Below are positions 1 to 8,936 of a DNA stretch of 49,974 bases, piece after piece. Both the position numbers and the translations under genes were made by a program. Source of the stretch: Prochlorococcus sp. AG-676-P15-1 (GTDB lineage: Bacteria; Cyanobacteriota; Cyanobacteriia; PCC-6307; Cyanobiaceae); NCBI GenBank assembly GCA_003210825.1, contig QCUF01000005.1:1-49974 (forward strand), given 5' to 3'. Below the pieces are notes generated by a model, which searched no databases, had not been told where the DNA came from, and saw only the letters and a program-made list of their open reading frames with translations. The first letter of the stretch is position 1; the number at the start of each line of letters is the position of its first letter.

Positions 1-734
1 TGGTTTTTACAATCGTAGACGCAACATTTTTTCAATTATTTTTAACATATGGGATATCTAAAACAGGTGCAGGTCTTGGCTCAGTTTTGATTGATTCTCA
101 ACCCTTGCTGGTAGCACTCTTGGCAAGAGGAATTTTTGGTAATTTAATTAATCCAATTGGATGGTTAGGGTTACTATTTGGCTTAGGTGGAATAATTTTT
201 TTAGGAGTTCCAAAAGAACTTTTGGAAAGTTGGTGGTTAATGTCTGACAAAAATATAGGTGATATTGCATTTAATGTTGGAGAATTATGGATGCTTGGAG
301 CTTCTTTAGCAATGGCAATAGGTACAATTCTGATAAGATTCACATGTACTAAAAGTGATCCAGTTGCAGTAACTGGATGGCATATGGTTTTAGGTAGTGT
401 CCCTCTTATTATTAAACATTGCTTGCAAACAAATTTTGAATTATTACCAAATTGGTCCACTTTTGATTGGGGACTTATGTCATTTGCAAGTATCTTTGGA
501 GGCGCGGTGGCATATGGATTATTTTTCTACTTTGCAAATAATAAAGAGATAACAGGATTTAGCACTCTTGCATTTTTAACTCCCATATTTGCGCTCCTTA
601 GTGGTGGTGTTTATCTAAATGAAAGATTAACAATTATTCAATGGATAGGAGTGGTTTTTGTTCTAATGTCAGTTTTCTTCGTCAGCCAGAGAAAGTCTAT
701 ATGGGAAATTTCAAATACTAAGACTAATATTTAG
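1..734 (+). CDS. EamA/DMT-family membrane permease, 5' truncated by window edge
   Basis: This is the C-terminal part of a drug/metabolite transporter superfamily (EamA) permease of the inner membrane. The frame is open from base 3 to the left edge, so the true start lies outside; the TTG at 87 is internal. About 243 residues are visible, with repeated hydrophobic helices and a final block 'LTPIFALLSGGVYLNERLT' typical of the end of an EamA domain, where the last helix pair follows a conserved Glu. Substrate cannot be told from sequence. It is followed 30 nt later by a glycosyltransferase on the same strand. Family call is firm; function is unknown. Confidence 0.85.
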   Translation, partial: VFTIVDATFFQLFLTYGISKTGAGLGSVLIDSQPLLVALLARGIFGNLINPIGWLGLLFGLGGIIFLGVPKELLESWWLMSDKNIGDIAFNVGELWMLGASLAMAIGTILIRFTCTKSDPVAVTGWHMVLGSVPLIIKHCLQTNFELLPNWSTFDWGLMSFASIFGGAVAYGLFFYFANNKEITGFSTLAFLTPIFALLSGGVYLNERLTIIQWIGVVFVLMSVFFVSQRKSIWEISNTKTNI

Positions 735-764
735 TAAGTAAATTGGAAAATAGTTTTTTTAATA

Positions 765-1859
765 ATGCATATAGTTTTAATTAGCACTCCTATTGGATTC
801 TTAGGAAGTGGTAAAGGGGGTGGAGTAGAACTTACTCTAAATTCATTAGTTACTGGGCTGATCTCAAAAGGTCACACAGTAGATGTAGTGGCCCCAAATA
901 ATTCTAAATTGTCTGAAATTAGTAAAAAAGCAAAATTACATTTTGTTGAAGGAGAAGAGCAAAAAAGTTGGCAACATCAAGATTATTATTCGTCGGTAAC
1001 TATTCCTGATAATTCACTTTTATCAGGAATGATTGAAAAGGCAATAGATATTGGAAAAAAAGCGGATATTATTTTGAATTTTTCTTACGACTGGCTACCG
1101 ATTTGGATGACTCTAAATATAAATATTCCAATTGCCCATATTATTAGTATGGCATCCGAAAGTTTTGTTATAAGTAATTTAATTTCGAAAGTTTATTCCA
1201 AGTTTCCTAATAACTTTGCTTTTCATTCAAAGATACAAGCTTCCGATTATCCTTTTATTGAAAAGCCAATTGTTATTGGAAATGGATTTAATCTAGCAAA
1301 TTATACATTTCAAGATTGTAAAAATGGTCCCCTTGGCTGGGTAGGAAGAGTAGCTCCTGAAAAAGGTTTAGAGGATGCCGCATATGTGGCTAATGCTCTT
1401 GGAGAAAAACTTAATGTTTGGGGAATTGTTCAAGATGAATCATATGCATCAAAAATAGAAAAATTATTCTCTCCCGGGATTTTAGAATGGAAGGGTTTTT
1501 TAGAAACAGGTAAGTTGCAGAAAGAACTCGGAACTTGCAGAGCTTTACTTAATACTCCCAAATGGAACGAAGCTTATGGAAATGTAGTGGTTGAAGCATT
1601 GGCTTGTGGAGTGCCTGTGGTGGCATATAAAAGGGGAGGCCCAAGTGAAATCATTCATCATGGTAAAACAGGTTATCTAGCTAAACCTGATGATAAGGAA
1701 AGTCTTCTAAAATACTTGAAGATCATTAATAAAATTGACCGAAAAAATTGTAGAAAATGGGTAGAAAGTAATGCTTCTTCAAATATATTTGCTGGTAAAG
1801 TATTGAGTTGGCTTAATACGCTTATCAAAGAATATAAATCACAAAATTATACCAAATGA
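765..1859 (+). CDS. GT4-type glycosyltransferase, resembles UDP-glucose:tetrahydrobiopterin glucosyltransferase
   Basis: A 364-aa glycosyltransferase of the group 1 (GT-B fold) type. The N-terminal loop 'STPIGFLGSGKGGGVELTL' (residues 7-25) and the C-terminal donor-binding block 'EAYGNVVVEALACGVPVVAYKRGGPSEI' (about 267-294, with the E-x7-E pattern) are visible. The N-terminal motif resembles the cyanobacterial enzyme that glucosylates tetrahydrobiopterin in pteridine metabolism; that substrate is inferred from memory of the family. Its stop overlaps the start of the next gene by ATGA, so the two are probably translationally coupled. Other sugar acceptors are possible. Confidence 0.8.
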   Translation: MHIVLISTPIGFLGSGKGGGVELTLNSLVTGLISKGHTVDVVAPNNSKLSEISKKAKLHFVEGEEQKSWQHQDYYSSVTIPDNSLLSGMIEKAIDIGKKADIILNFSYDWLPIWMTLNINIPIAHIISMASESFVISNLISKVYSKFPNNFAFHSKIQASDYPFIEKPIVIGNGFNLANYTFQDCKNGPLGWVGRVAPEKGLEDAAYVANALGEKLNVWGIVQDESYASKIEKLFSPGILEWKGFLETGKLQKELGTCRALLNTPKWNEAYGNVVVEALACGVPVVAYKRGGPSEIIHHGKTGYLAKPDDKESLLKYLKIINKIDRKNCRKWVESNASSNIFAGKVLSWLNTLIKEYKSQNYTK

Positions 1860-3661
1860 TAATTATTAAATCTAAAAAAAGGCTACTAACTTTTTTTGTG
1901 GTTTTGATCTTTGGAATAATAATTTTTCTTTTAGGTTTAGGCTCTACAGGCTTAGTAGATGAAACCCCTCCACTTTTTGCAGCCGCGGGGAAGGCAATGA
2001 GTGAATCTGGCGATTGGTTAACTCCAAAAGTGAATGGCATTTCCCGATTTGATAAACCACCCCTTATATATTGGCTAATGGGGTTGTTCTATTCCTTCCC
2101 GAGAAACGAAGTGTGGGACAGCTTAGGAACAATTTCAGCAAGGCTTCCTTCAGCATTGGCTTCCTTATTTTTGATGCTAATGATTGGTGATACAATATAT
2201 TGTTCGCCTCAAAAAAATGGGAAAAAATTAGCAACTTCCATAGTGGCATCTTTGAGCTTTGCCTTGTCTCCACTAATAATTGTTTGGAGCAGAACTGCGG
2301 TAAGTGATGCTCTCTTATGCGGGAATTTAGGGATTAGCCTTCTTTTATTTTGGAGAAGAATGGCTAGTAATAAAAAAGAAATTTGTATCTCCCCATGGGT
2401 TTTTCTGGGGCTTGCAATTTTAACCAAAGGGCCAGTAGCTTTTGTCCTTGCAGCTTTGACTATTTTATCTTTTTTGTGCATTCAAAAGGATTGGAGGAAT
2501 TTGCTTTACAAAATAAATCTTAAAAAAGGTTTATTAATCACAGTTTTATTAAGCTTACCTTGGTATGTTTTAGAACTAATAAAGGAAGGAGAACCTTTTT
2601 GGGATAGTTTTTTTGGATATCATAATTTCCAGAGATATACATCAGTAGTTAACAATCATGCAGAACCTATTTGGTTCTTTTTATACTTAATGGTTATAGG
2701 ATCATTACCATTTACTCCTTTCTTATTTCACGGAATATTTGAGGCTTTTAAAGACTTAAAAGTCAGTTTAAAGAAAGGTTGCCTCCCATCAGAAAGTTTA
2801 TTTATTTATTGTTTATGTTGGCTGGGTTCCGTTTTTATTTTTTTTAGTATTTCTGCAACAAAACTTCCGAGCTACTGGCTTCCTGCAATCCCAGCTGCAT
2901 CAATTCTGATAAGTCATAGTTATACGAAGCTTCAAAATCAAAAAAAAGCCTTTTCATCTTTGTGGATTATTAATCTTTTTATCCTGCTTGGGTTGTCAAT
3001 AGCCTTCTTTTTATCAAATATTTGGTTGAACACAATAAATGATCCTGAAATGCCAAATCTTGCTTCAGACTTATTGAGTACTGGAATAATTTTTAAAGCA
3101 AGATTGTTTATCTTTTCGTTTACATTTGTTGGAATTGTTTTGTTCGTCATTAGATCTCAAAACACTCTTCTTTCTCTTCAAATACTACTAATGCTAGGAC
3201 AATCCTTTTTGATGCCACCAATTAGGAAACTAGCAGACATCTCAAGACAATTGCCATTACGCAATATCTCAAATCAAATCTTAAATTCACGTCAGGGAGG
3301 TGAAACTCTTGCAATGATTGGAATTAGAAAACCATCATTGCATTTTTACACTAAACAGATTGTATTTTATGAATCTAATAATGAAGAAGGAGTACTTAAT
3401 TTGTTCGAGAGATTTAACTTTGATAAAAGGATTAATTTTCAAGATAAACCCAATTATGATAATAGATCCTTTCTGGTTGTAATAGATAAATATTCATCAA
3501 TAGAGGGTCATTGGTCAAATATTAAACATCAGAAGTTAGGTTCTTATGGAATTTACAATCTATGGAGGATCAAAAGAAGTGATTTGGATGCTCAAGCAAT
3601 AGATTTATTAAATAATGGTTTTGAAGCTAACTGGAGAAATAAACAAGTCGAAAGATTTTAA
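1856..3661 (+). CDS. ArnT/PMT-type membrane glycosyltransferase
   Basis: A 601-aa polytopic membrane glycosyltransferase of the ArnT/dolichyl-phosphate-mannose type (GT-C fold), which transfers sugars from polyprenyl-phosphate donors on the outer face of the inner membrane. After a first helix (about 10-30) comes an acidic loop 'STGLVDETPPLFAAAGKAM' and then 'FDKPPLIYWLMGL' (about 63-75), the signature of this family; roughly ten further hydrophobic segments follow and a soluble tail from about 460. The start overlaps the upstream glycosyltransferase by ATGA. Likely acceptors are lipid A or other envelope glycans, which is inference. Confidence 0.85.
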   Translation: MIIIKSKKRLLTFFVVLIFGIIIFLLGLGSTGLVDETPPLFAAAGKAMSESGDWLTPKVNGISRFDKPPLIYWLMGLFYSFPRNEVWDSLGTISARLPSALASLFLMLMIGDTIYCSPQKNGKKLATSIVASLSFALSPLIIVWSRTAVSDALLCGNLGISLLLFWRRMASNKKEICISPWVFLGLAILTKGPVAFVLAALTILSFLCIQKDWRNLLYKINLKKGLLITVLLSLPWYVLELIKEGEPFWDSFFGYHNFQRYTSVVNNHAEPIWFFLYLMVIGSLPFTPFLFHGIFEAFKDLKVSLKKGCLPSESLFIYCLCWLGSVFIFFSISATKLPSYWLPAIPAASILISHSYTKLQNQKKAFSSLWIINLFILLGLSIAFFLSNIWLNTINDPEMPNLASDLLSTGIIFKARLFIFSFTFVGIVLFVIRSQNTLLSLQILLMLGQSFLMPPIRKLADISRQLPLRNISNQILNSRQGGETLAMIGIRKPSLHFYTKQIVFYESNNEEGVLNLFERFNFDKRINFQDKPNYDNRSFLVVIDKYSSIEGHWSNIKHQKLGSYGIYNLWRIKRSDLDAQAIDLLNNGFEANWRNKQVERF

Positions 3662-3909
3662 CAAAGCTTTCTTTTAAGCATTTCATTCTTTAGATCTTCC
3701 AAACTACATTTATTTGGAATTTCTACGTTATTTAAGTTTTCAAGTAACTCTAGATCGATGACAGAGTCCTCTGCCAAAAAACTGAAAACTTCATTGATAC
3801 TTATGCCCATATCGCGAGCCATTTCTGAAATGAGGCGTAAAGTGTCTCTCCTTACAGAGATTTTAAGATCTAGAGGAATATATTCATTTTTAGGATTTAC
3901 TGACTTCAT
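3658..3909 (-). CDS. CopG-like ribbon-helix-helix protein
   Basis: An 83-aa protein with a ribbon-helix-helix pattern: 'YIPLDLKISVRRDTLRLISEMARDMGISINEVFSFLAED' (residues 11-49) has a beta strand followed by two helices, as in CopG/Arc-type DNA-binding proteins. The C-terminal tail has two conserved-looking short helices. It converges on the ArnT-like gene and shares four bases with its stop. No partner toxin is visible next to it, so it may be a stand-alone regulator rather than an antitoxin. Target unknown. Confidence 0.65.
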   Translation of the reverse strand: MKSVNPKNEYIPLDLKISVRRDTLRLISEMARDMGISINEVFSFLAEDSVIDLELLENLNNVEIPNKCSLEDLKNEMLKRKLC

Positions 3910-4020
3910 ATTATAAATCTTAAGACATTATGTAATTATCCGGATATATTATTTACAATAATCAGTAAATATGTAATACACAATGAATATATCTACTTAT
4001 TATGAGGGATTATTTCTGAT

Positions 4021-4899
4021 TTATTGAGAAATATTTATCAAATTCGCCAGAATCGGCACCGTTATAATTGAAATTAATGTTGTTGTAAAAAGAATTGTAG
4101 CTGCAATCTTTTGATTGGTTTTATAAGCCTCAGCCATCAAAATTGTTGATACAGCTGATGGTGTTCCTGCCTGTAGAACTAACGCTGAAGTCTCATTTAA
4201 GTTATAGCCTAGTATCTTGCTAACAATAAATATAATTAAAGGCAAAATAAATAATTTTAAAATTATTGAATATTTTATCCCTTTATTCAAATTGAAAAAT
4301 TCAGTTTTGTTATTTGTGATTATTCCGAGTCTTGTTCCAACGATAACTATTGCTAAAAATATTACTATTCTTGCTGGGATCCATAGATAATCTCCTAAAA
4401 CGTTTTCCAGTCCAAAAAGATATATAGTCAGAACACCTATTATTCCTCTTGAGGCAGGGCTATTTATTATTGATTTTAAAAGTTCTTTAAATTTTAGGTT
4501 CGTATTGTAGTTCGTTTTATTTTGTAGAAATAAGGGGCCAAATATCCAAGCAAACAAAGTTGTTCCTAAATCAAAGCCTATTGTGAAATTAATAGTACTT
4601 GTTGGAAGAAGGGCTAATGCAATTGGTATTCCAAGAAATGAAGTATTACCTATTAAGCCTGCTAATTGTAAAGAGTAATTAGGTAGTAGCGTTTTGAAAA
4701 TTGAAAAATAATTTATTAGAACTATTAAAAATCCAATTGAGAAAAAAGCAATTAAAGCAGTTTTTATTAAATCCAGATCAATTCCTTCTTTTAATAAAAG
4801 GCCCATTACGCTTAGAGGAATACCGTAATTAATAAGTGGTAAAGCAATAGTTTCTGAAAGATTTGGTTTCCTTTTCCCAATGAAAAAACCAAAAATCAA
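4021..4899 (-). CDS. AEC-family (auxin efflux carrier-like) permease
   Basis: A 292-aa inner-membrane permease with about ten hydrophobic segments. The family is recognised by 'LIGNTSFLGIPIALALLP' (about 83-100) and the C-terminal half 'LVLQAGTPSAVSTILMAEAY' (about 239-258), both typical of AEC transporters with their Gly/Pro-broken helices. Length is near the usual 300 residues. Bacterial members export dicarboxylates or similar solutes, but the substrate here is not predictable. Monocistronic on the minus strand, with no clear partner. Confidence 0.85.
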   Translation of the reverse strand: MIFGFFIGKRKPNLSETIALPLINYGIPLSVMGLLLKEGIDLDLIKTALIAFFSIGFLIVLINYFSIFKTLLPNYSLQLAGLIGNTSFLGIPIALALLPTSTINFTIGFDLGTTLFAWIFGPLFLQNKTNYNTNLKFKELLKSIINSPASRGIIGVLTIYLFGLENVLGDYLWIPARIVIFLAIVIVGTRLGIITNNKTEFFNLNKGIKYSIILKLFILPLIIFIVSKILGYNLNETSALVLQAGTPSAVSTILMAEAYKTNQKIAATILFTTTLISIITVPILANLINISQ

Positions 4900-5011
4900 A
4901 AAAGGTATAATAGTTATAAAAAGATTTTTAATAGTATTAATTTATTTTTAATTAAGTTATCTTACCTTTTTGAGAGTTATGTGATGCCAATATATATATT
5001 TTTTTTTGACT

Positions 5012-5236
5012 CTAAATTATTTTCCAAATCGTATTATCTGGAATCAAAGGAGCTTTTGTTAAATCTTCAGGTTCCTTAGTAAGGACACGCCAATTTGGTA
5101 CTCTACAGGTTACATATGAAGGACTTTCAATTAATATTCCAGGCTTTTCATCAAAAGTGCAACTAAAACCTTCTTTCCAATATCCACCTTCATCAAGACT
5201 TCCTTTAAACCAAACCCAACATTTCGAAGATTTCAA
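5012..5236 (-). CDS. Small hypothetical protein, Trp-rich
   Basis: A 74-aa soluble protein without signal peptide or membrane helix, notable for seven tryptophans ('CWVWFKGSLDEGGYWKEGF' at the N terminus; 'VPNWRVLTKEPEDL' in the middle). It is probably a real gene: reasonable codon use and a compact fold-like pattern. I do not recognise a functional family; likely one of the conserved hypothetical proteins of marine picocyanobacteria. Confidence 0.6.
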   Translation of the reverse strand: MKSSKCWVWFKGSLDEGGYWKEGFSCTFDEKPGILIESPSYVTCRVPNWRVLTKEPEDLTKAPLIPDNTIWKII

Positions 5237-5317
5237 GATTTAATTACAATTAAATCCATATTAAGCTTTTTTTTACAATATCTGGGTAAATTAATAATTT
5301 TGATTTATTGTCACGAT

Positions 5318-5587
5318 CTAATATTTTTTAGAAAAATATAATTTTGAAATCAAAATAAATAGATTAAGTATAAAAGTAATTAAATTTGCTATCAGAATTG
5401 GTGATGAAGAAATTTCGTATCCATATATAATCCAAAACCCCACGCCGGATATAAACATTATTAAGGTTATTAAAGAGACATCGTCTGCTTTTTTTGTCTT
5501 TAAAGTTTTTATTAACTGAGGTAGAAAAGCAGCTGTAGTTAAAATTGCTGCAAAGTATCCGAAAAACTCAATATTCAAAGAAGTCAT
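5318..5587 (-). CDS. SemiSWEET / MtN3-type sugar transporter (PQ-loop)
   Basis: An 89-aa membrane protein with three predicted helices (about 8-25, 38-55, 62-83) and the PQ-loop motif 'TTAAFLPQLIKTLKTKKADDVS' split around residues 16-37. This is the size and pattern of bacterial SemiSWEETs, which dimerise to transport sugars down a gradient. Its 5' end overlaps the 3' end of the upstream peroxiredoxin-like gene by 20 nt, so the two are co-transcribed. Substrate is not predictable. Confidence 0.85.
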   Translation of the reverse strand: MTSLNIEFFGYFAAILTTAAFLPQLIKTLKTKKADDVSLITLIMFISGVGFWIIYGYEISSSPILIANLITFILNLFILISKLYFSKKY

Positions 5588-6320
5588 TATCTAAATTTTC
5601 TCTTAAAAAGTTTAATGGATCTTCCATGTTAGAGGAATACCCGAGAACATCATTGGAAAAATAGTTATAAATAATTTTGTCTTTATCATCTAAAAGAAAA
5701 GAAGCACCTCTTTGAGGTAGATATTTATTATCAACGATATAGTCATTCCAGTTTTGAAGAATTTCCAACATGTTATTTAATCTGTAGGTAGCTAATTCAA
5801 AAGGTCTTAAATATCCTTCACCACATGTATATTTGAAAAAAACTCCTGGAAATTTTACTAAATTTAAAAGGTTTATTTGATCATCGTCAGAAAAAATTTG
5901 TTTTGCATTCTTATCACCTGTATACCCTCTAATAACCTCTCTAATTGTTCTTAATGAGTTTAAGCCTGATAACATTATCAACATATTGATCCAACCTCCT
6001 AAACCCAGGTCAACCCCTTTTGAAACCATGAGGTTTTCGTGGATTTTATTATCGTAAACAACTTCTAATTTTTTCTTGGGAAATCCTGTAAATTCGCAAA
6101 ATTTATCTTTACCAATTTTATTACCAATTGCTATAGCAAAAATATCAATGTTTTTATTTTGATTATTATTAATAAAATTTTTCAGATTTATTGCATATTC
6201 AAAACTATCAAAATCTCCCAACATTCCCAATAGAACAATCAATTTATATTTTTTTGAACTCGAAAAATTAAAATCTTTAATGAGCTTATTTATATTAGTT
6301 TTTTGTTTGTTACTCAGCAT
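5568..6320 (-). CDS. Peroxiredoxin-like (AhpC/TSA-2 type) protein lacking the usual active-site Cys
   Basis: A 250-aa protein resembling the AhpC/TSA-2 peroxiredoxin-like group (thioredoxin fold): an early 'KLIVLLGMLGDFDSFEYAINL' strand-loop-helix (about 27-47), then 'VSKGVDLGLGGWINMLIML' and a late 'ASFLLDDKDKIIYNY' block. In this alignment the loop that normally carries the peroxidatic Cys reads GDFDSFE, so classical peroxidase activity is doubtful. Only two Cys are seen (in 'DKFCEFTGFP' and 'YTCGEGYLRP'). It is divergent from isiB across 141 nt, hinting at a role in iron or oxidative stress, which is inference. Confidence 0.65.
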   Translation of the reverse strand: MLSNKQKTNINKLIKDFNFSSSKKYKLIVLLGMLGDFDSFEYAINLKNFINNNQNKNIDIFAIAIGNKIGKDKFCEFTGFPKKKLEVVYDNKIHENLMVSKGVDLGLGGWINMLIMLSGLNSLRTIREVIRGYTGDKNAKQIFSDDDQINLLNLVKFPGVFFKYTCGEGYLRPFELATYRLNNMLEILQNWNDYIVDNKYLPQRGASFLLDDKDKIIYNYFSNDVLGYSSNMEDPLNFLRENLDNDFFEY

Positions 6321-6461
6321 AATGGGATTTTTATAAAGTAAAGTTGCAATAAAAAGTTATTTCTTACGTAAATTTGTATAAAAAAATACATGAAAAAGTT
6401 TTTAAAAAAATTAATTTATCGTATTTTGATTTTATTATTTTAATGTAAACAATTTGAAGTT
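6321..6461. promoter_or_regulatory. Divergent promoter region between peroxiredoxin-like gene and isiB
   Basis: This 141-nt AT-rich gap must contain promoters for both divergent genes. A run of 'TATTATTTTAATG' type sequence near 6432-6445 could hold the isiB -10 element. I searched for a Fur-like inverted repeat, expected because flavodoxin is iron-regulated in cyanobacteria, and did not find a convincing one. Confidence 0.35.
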
Positions 6462-6986
6462 ATGACCGTAGGAATTTATTACGCAACTACAACTGGAAAA
6501 ACTGAAGACGTAGCTGATCGCCTTCACAACTTTATTTCTTCAGCAGAATCACCTAAGGATGTTTCCGATGTTGATGATCTTTCAGAATTTGAGGGTCTTG
6601 ATGGAATTATTTGTGGTATCCCTACATGGAATACAGGAGCAGATGAGGAAAGATCTGGAACAGCTTGGGACTCAATATTAGAAGATATTGGTGAACTAAG
6701 TTTGTCAGGTAAAAAGGTAGCGATTTTTGGTTTAGGAGATTCATCTACCTATACAGAAAACTATTGCGATGCAATGGAAGAATTACATAGTTTTTTCACA
6801 AAAGCAGGTGCCGATATGGTTGGTTATGTTGACAAATCAACCTATACATTTGATGAGTCGAAGAGTGTAATAGGTGAAAGCTTTTGTGGGTTACCACTTG
6901 ATGAAGATAGCGAATCTGATTTAACAGACAGTCGTCTAGAAACATGGGCTTCTCAATTAAAAGGCGAAATTCCTTCCTTGGGATAA
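6462..6986 (+). CDS. isiB: Flavodoxin (long-chain)
   Basis: A 174-aa FMN electron carrier that replaces ferredoxin after photosystem I under iron limitation. The FMN phosphate loop 'ATTTGKTEDVADRL' (residues 8-21), the first FMN-stacking loop 'IPTWNTGADEERSGTAWD' (53-70) and the 'FGLGDSSTYTENYCDAM' loop (89-105) are intact. The extra segment around 115-140 marks it as long-chain flavodoxin as in cyanobacterial IsiB. It lies 142 nt upstream of the pcb antenna gene on the same strand, a combination that mirrors the isiAB iron-stress pair of other cyanobacteria with the order reversed. Confidence 0.95.
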   Translation: MTVGIYYATTTGKTEDVADRLHNFISSAESPKDVSDVDDLSEFEGLDGIICGIPTWNTGADEERSGTAWDSILEDIGELSLSGKKVAIFGLGDSSTYTENYCDAMEELHSFFTKAGADMVGYVDKSTYTFDESKSVIGESFCGLPLDEDSESDLTDSRLETWASQLKGEIPSLG

Positions 6987-7128
6987 AGCTTTAATGATAT
7001 TTCATCCCTCCTTGTAACATTTGTTCTCTTACAGCATGTTTTTTTTACATAAAAATTAAAGCCTGTAAAGATCTTGTAAAAATCAGTTCAATTAGCAATA
7101 AGCTCAATTTGCTGTTTATTTAAATCAA

Positions 7129-8187
7129 GTGTTACAAAGCTACGGAAAAACTGATGTTACCTATGACTGGTATGCAGGAAACTCTGGTGTTGTTGGCCGT
7201 TCAGGTAAATTCATAGCTGCTCATGCTGCTCATGCAGGATTAATGATGTTTTGGGCAGGGGCTTTTGGATTATTTGAATTGGCTCGTTATGACGCCAGTA
7301 TTCCTATGGGTGCTCAGAAAGCAATTGTTTTACCTCACTTAGCAGGTATTGGAATTGGAGGCATTGAAAATGGTGTTATTACTGAACCATATGGAATAGT
7401 TGTAATTTGCACGTTACATCTAATCTTCTCGGCTGTATTAGGTGCTGGTGGACTATTACACTCCAATAAATTTGCAGGTGATCTTGGAGATTATCCAGAA
7501 AATAGTAAGCCTCAAAAATTTGACTTTGAATGGGATGATCCTGACAAGTTAACTTTTATTCTTGGTCATCATCTAATTTTTCTAGGTCTTGGAGCAATTA
7601 TGTTTGTTGAGTGGGCTCGCATTCATGGTATTTATGATCCGGCTATTGGTTCAACAAGACAAGTTGTTTACAATTTAGATATTGCTGCTATTTGGAATCA
7701 TCAGTTCGACTTCCTTAAGATTGATAGTTTAGAAGATATTATGGGTGGTCATGCTTTCTTAGCCTTCTTAGAAATTATTGGAGGGGTTTTCCATATTTGT
7801 ACAAAACAATTTGGAGAATATACAGAATTTAAAGGTAAAGGATTACTAGGAGCTGAAGCGATTCTTTCATACTCAGTAGTTGGGGTTTCCTATATGGCTT
7901 TCGTAGCAGCATTCTGGTGCGCTTCAAATACTACTATTTATCCAGTTGATCTTTATGGGGAACCATTAAAGCTTTCATTTGAATTTGCTCCTTATTTTAC
8001 TGATACGGTTGATTTAGGTTCTGGAGCATATAGTTCAAGAGCTTGGCTTGCAAATACTCACTTCTATTTAGGATTCTTTTTCTTACAGGGTCATTTGTGG
8101 CATGCTTTAAGAGCTATGGGATTCGACTTCAAGAAAATTGGTCAGGCATTTGACAATATGGAAAATACAAAAATTACACAAAATTAG
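7129..8187 (+). CDS. pcb: Pcb/IsiA-type divinyl-chlorophyll a/b-binding antenna protein
   Basis: A 352-aa six-helix thylakoid antenna of the CP43 superfamily. It starts at GTG; the first ATG would lose the conserved 'YGKTDVTYDWYAGNSGV' N terminus. Chlorophyll-ligand His pairs are seen in each helix ('AAHAAHAGLM', 'LPHLAGIG', 'LGHHLIFLG', 'WNHQFDFL', 'GGHAFLAFLEIIGGVFH', 'NTHFYLGFFFLQGHLWHAL'). Unlike psbC (27.7 kb) it lacks the large lumenal loop between helices V and VI. Position directly after isiB suggests the iron-stress-associated member of the family rather than the constitutive PSII antenna; that assignment is inference. Confidence 0.93.
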   Translation: MLQSYGKTDVTYDWYAGNSGVVGRSGKFIAAHAAHAGLMMFWAGAFGLFELARYDASIPMGAQKAIVLPHLAGIGIGGIENGVITEPYGIVVICTLHLIFSAVLGAGGLLHSNKFAGDLGDYPENSKPQKFDFEWDDPDKLTFILGHHLIFLGLGAIMFVEWARIHGIYDPAIGSTRQVVYNLDIAAIWNHQFDFLKIDSLEDIMGGHAFLAFLEIIGGVFHICTKQFGEYTEFKGKGLLGAEAILSYSVVGVSYMAFVAAFWCASNTTIYPVDLYGEPLKLSFEFAPYFTDTVDLGSGAYSSRAWLANTHFYLGFFFLQGHLWHALRAMGFDFKKIGQAFDNMENTKITQN

Positions 8188-8200
8188 TATTATTAATTTA

Positions 8201-8243
8201 AAAAAGATTCCTCTCTATTTAATTAGAGGGGAATCTTTTTTTG
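8201..8243 (+). terminator. Rho-independent terminator of pcb
   Basis: A 15-bp stem with one G-U wobble, left arm ending 'AGATTCCTCTCT' and right arm 'AGAGGGGAATCT', a short AT loop, and a run of seven T (8236-8242). It begins 13 nt after the pcb stop, so pcb and the next gene have separate transcripts. Confidence 0.85.
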
Positions 8244-8274
8244 TAAGATTGCTATTAAACCTACTTTTTAAATA

Positions 8275-8925
8275 ATGACTTTTACGGAAATAAACTGCAA
8301 AGAACTTTTTAAAAAAGCTTATGAAAAAAGGTATACCTGGAATACAGAATTCAATGGTTATAAAGGTAAATGTATTTTCTTAGTTAATAGTGATAGCTAT
8401 AAAGGTGATTTCGTTTTAGGGAAAGATTTTAAACCTGTAATCCAACATATTGATGATCAAGAAATAGTCAAAAGTATATCTTCTCAACTTTTTGAGGTGA
8501 CTATCCATAGAGTAAAAAGAAAATTTGATGAAGTTCACTCAAAAAATATTTTTAATTTCATTAAAGATTCAGAAAGTGGAATTGAAATGATACTTTCGGG
8601 TAAAAGTGAAGGGGACAAATATAGAGTCAAAAATAATTGCATAAATATGGTTTATAGAAAAATTCACGGAACTATTATAGAGATCTTTGTTCAAGAATTC
8701 TTCGATACGGGGAATGGATTACTAAGTAAAAAATATACTAGTCAAACAATTGATCCTAAAACTCTTAAACCCAATTCTTCAAAGTTGGAATATGAGGATA
8801 GATTTATCAATATTGGTTCTCAAGATATTTGGATACTTAATTCAAGATCTATAAAATACTTAAATAAAAATCAAGAAGAAGAAATACAAAAGTTTATTTT
8901 TGAGGACCTAAGTTTATTGGTCTAG
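8275..8925 (+). CDS. DUF3386 family protein
   Basis: A 216-aa protein matching the cyanobacterial/plant DUF3386 pattern: 'LFKKAYEKRYTWNTEFNGYKG' at residues 11-31, 'VTIHRVKRKFDEVHSKNIFNF' around 75-95, 'FFDTGNGLLSKKYTSQ' and a C-terminal 'LEYEDRFINIGSQDIWILNSR'. Length equals the family norm. No signal peptide or membrane segment. Function is not established. It starts 32 nt after the pcb terminator and probably has its own promoter. Confidence 0.75.
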   Translation: MTFTEINCKELFKKAYEKRYTWNTEFNGYKGKCIFLVNSDSYKGDFVLGKDFKPVIQHIDDQEIVKSISSQLFEVTIHRVKRKFDEVHSKNIFNFIKDSESGIEMILSGKSEGDKYRVKNNCINMVYRKIHGTIIEIFVQEFFDTGNGLLSKKYTSQTIDPKTLKPNSSKLEYEDRFINIGSQDIWILNSRSIKYLNKNQEEEIQKFIFEDLSLLV

Positions 8926-8936
8926 TGGCTCACTTT

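Noticed and set aside
98-460. Minus-strand ORFs inside the permease and in many other genes
   Set aside because: Antisense shadows of well-supported genes; no family features.
6461-6462. Fur box upstream of isiB or futA
   Set aside because: No sequence close to the canonical Fur inverted repeat was visible in either promoter gap.
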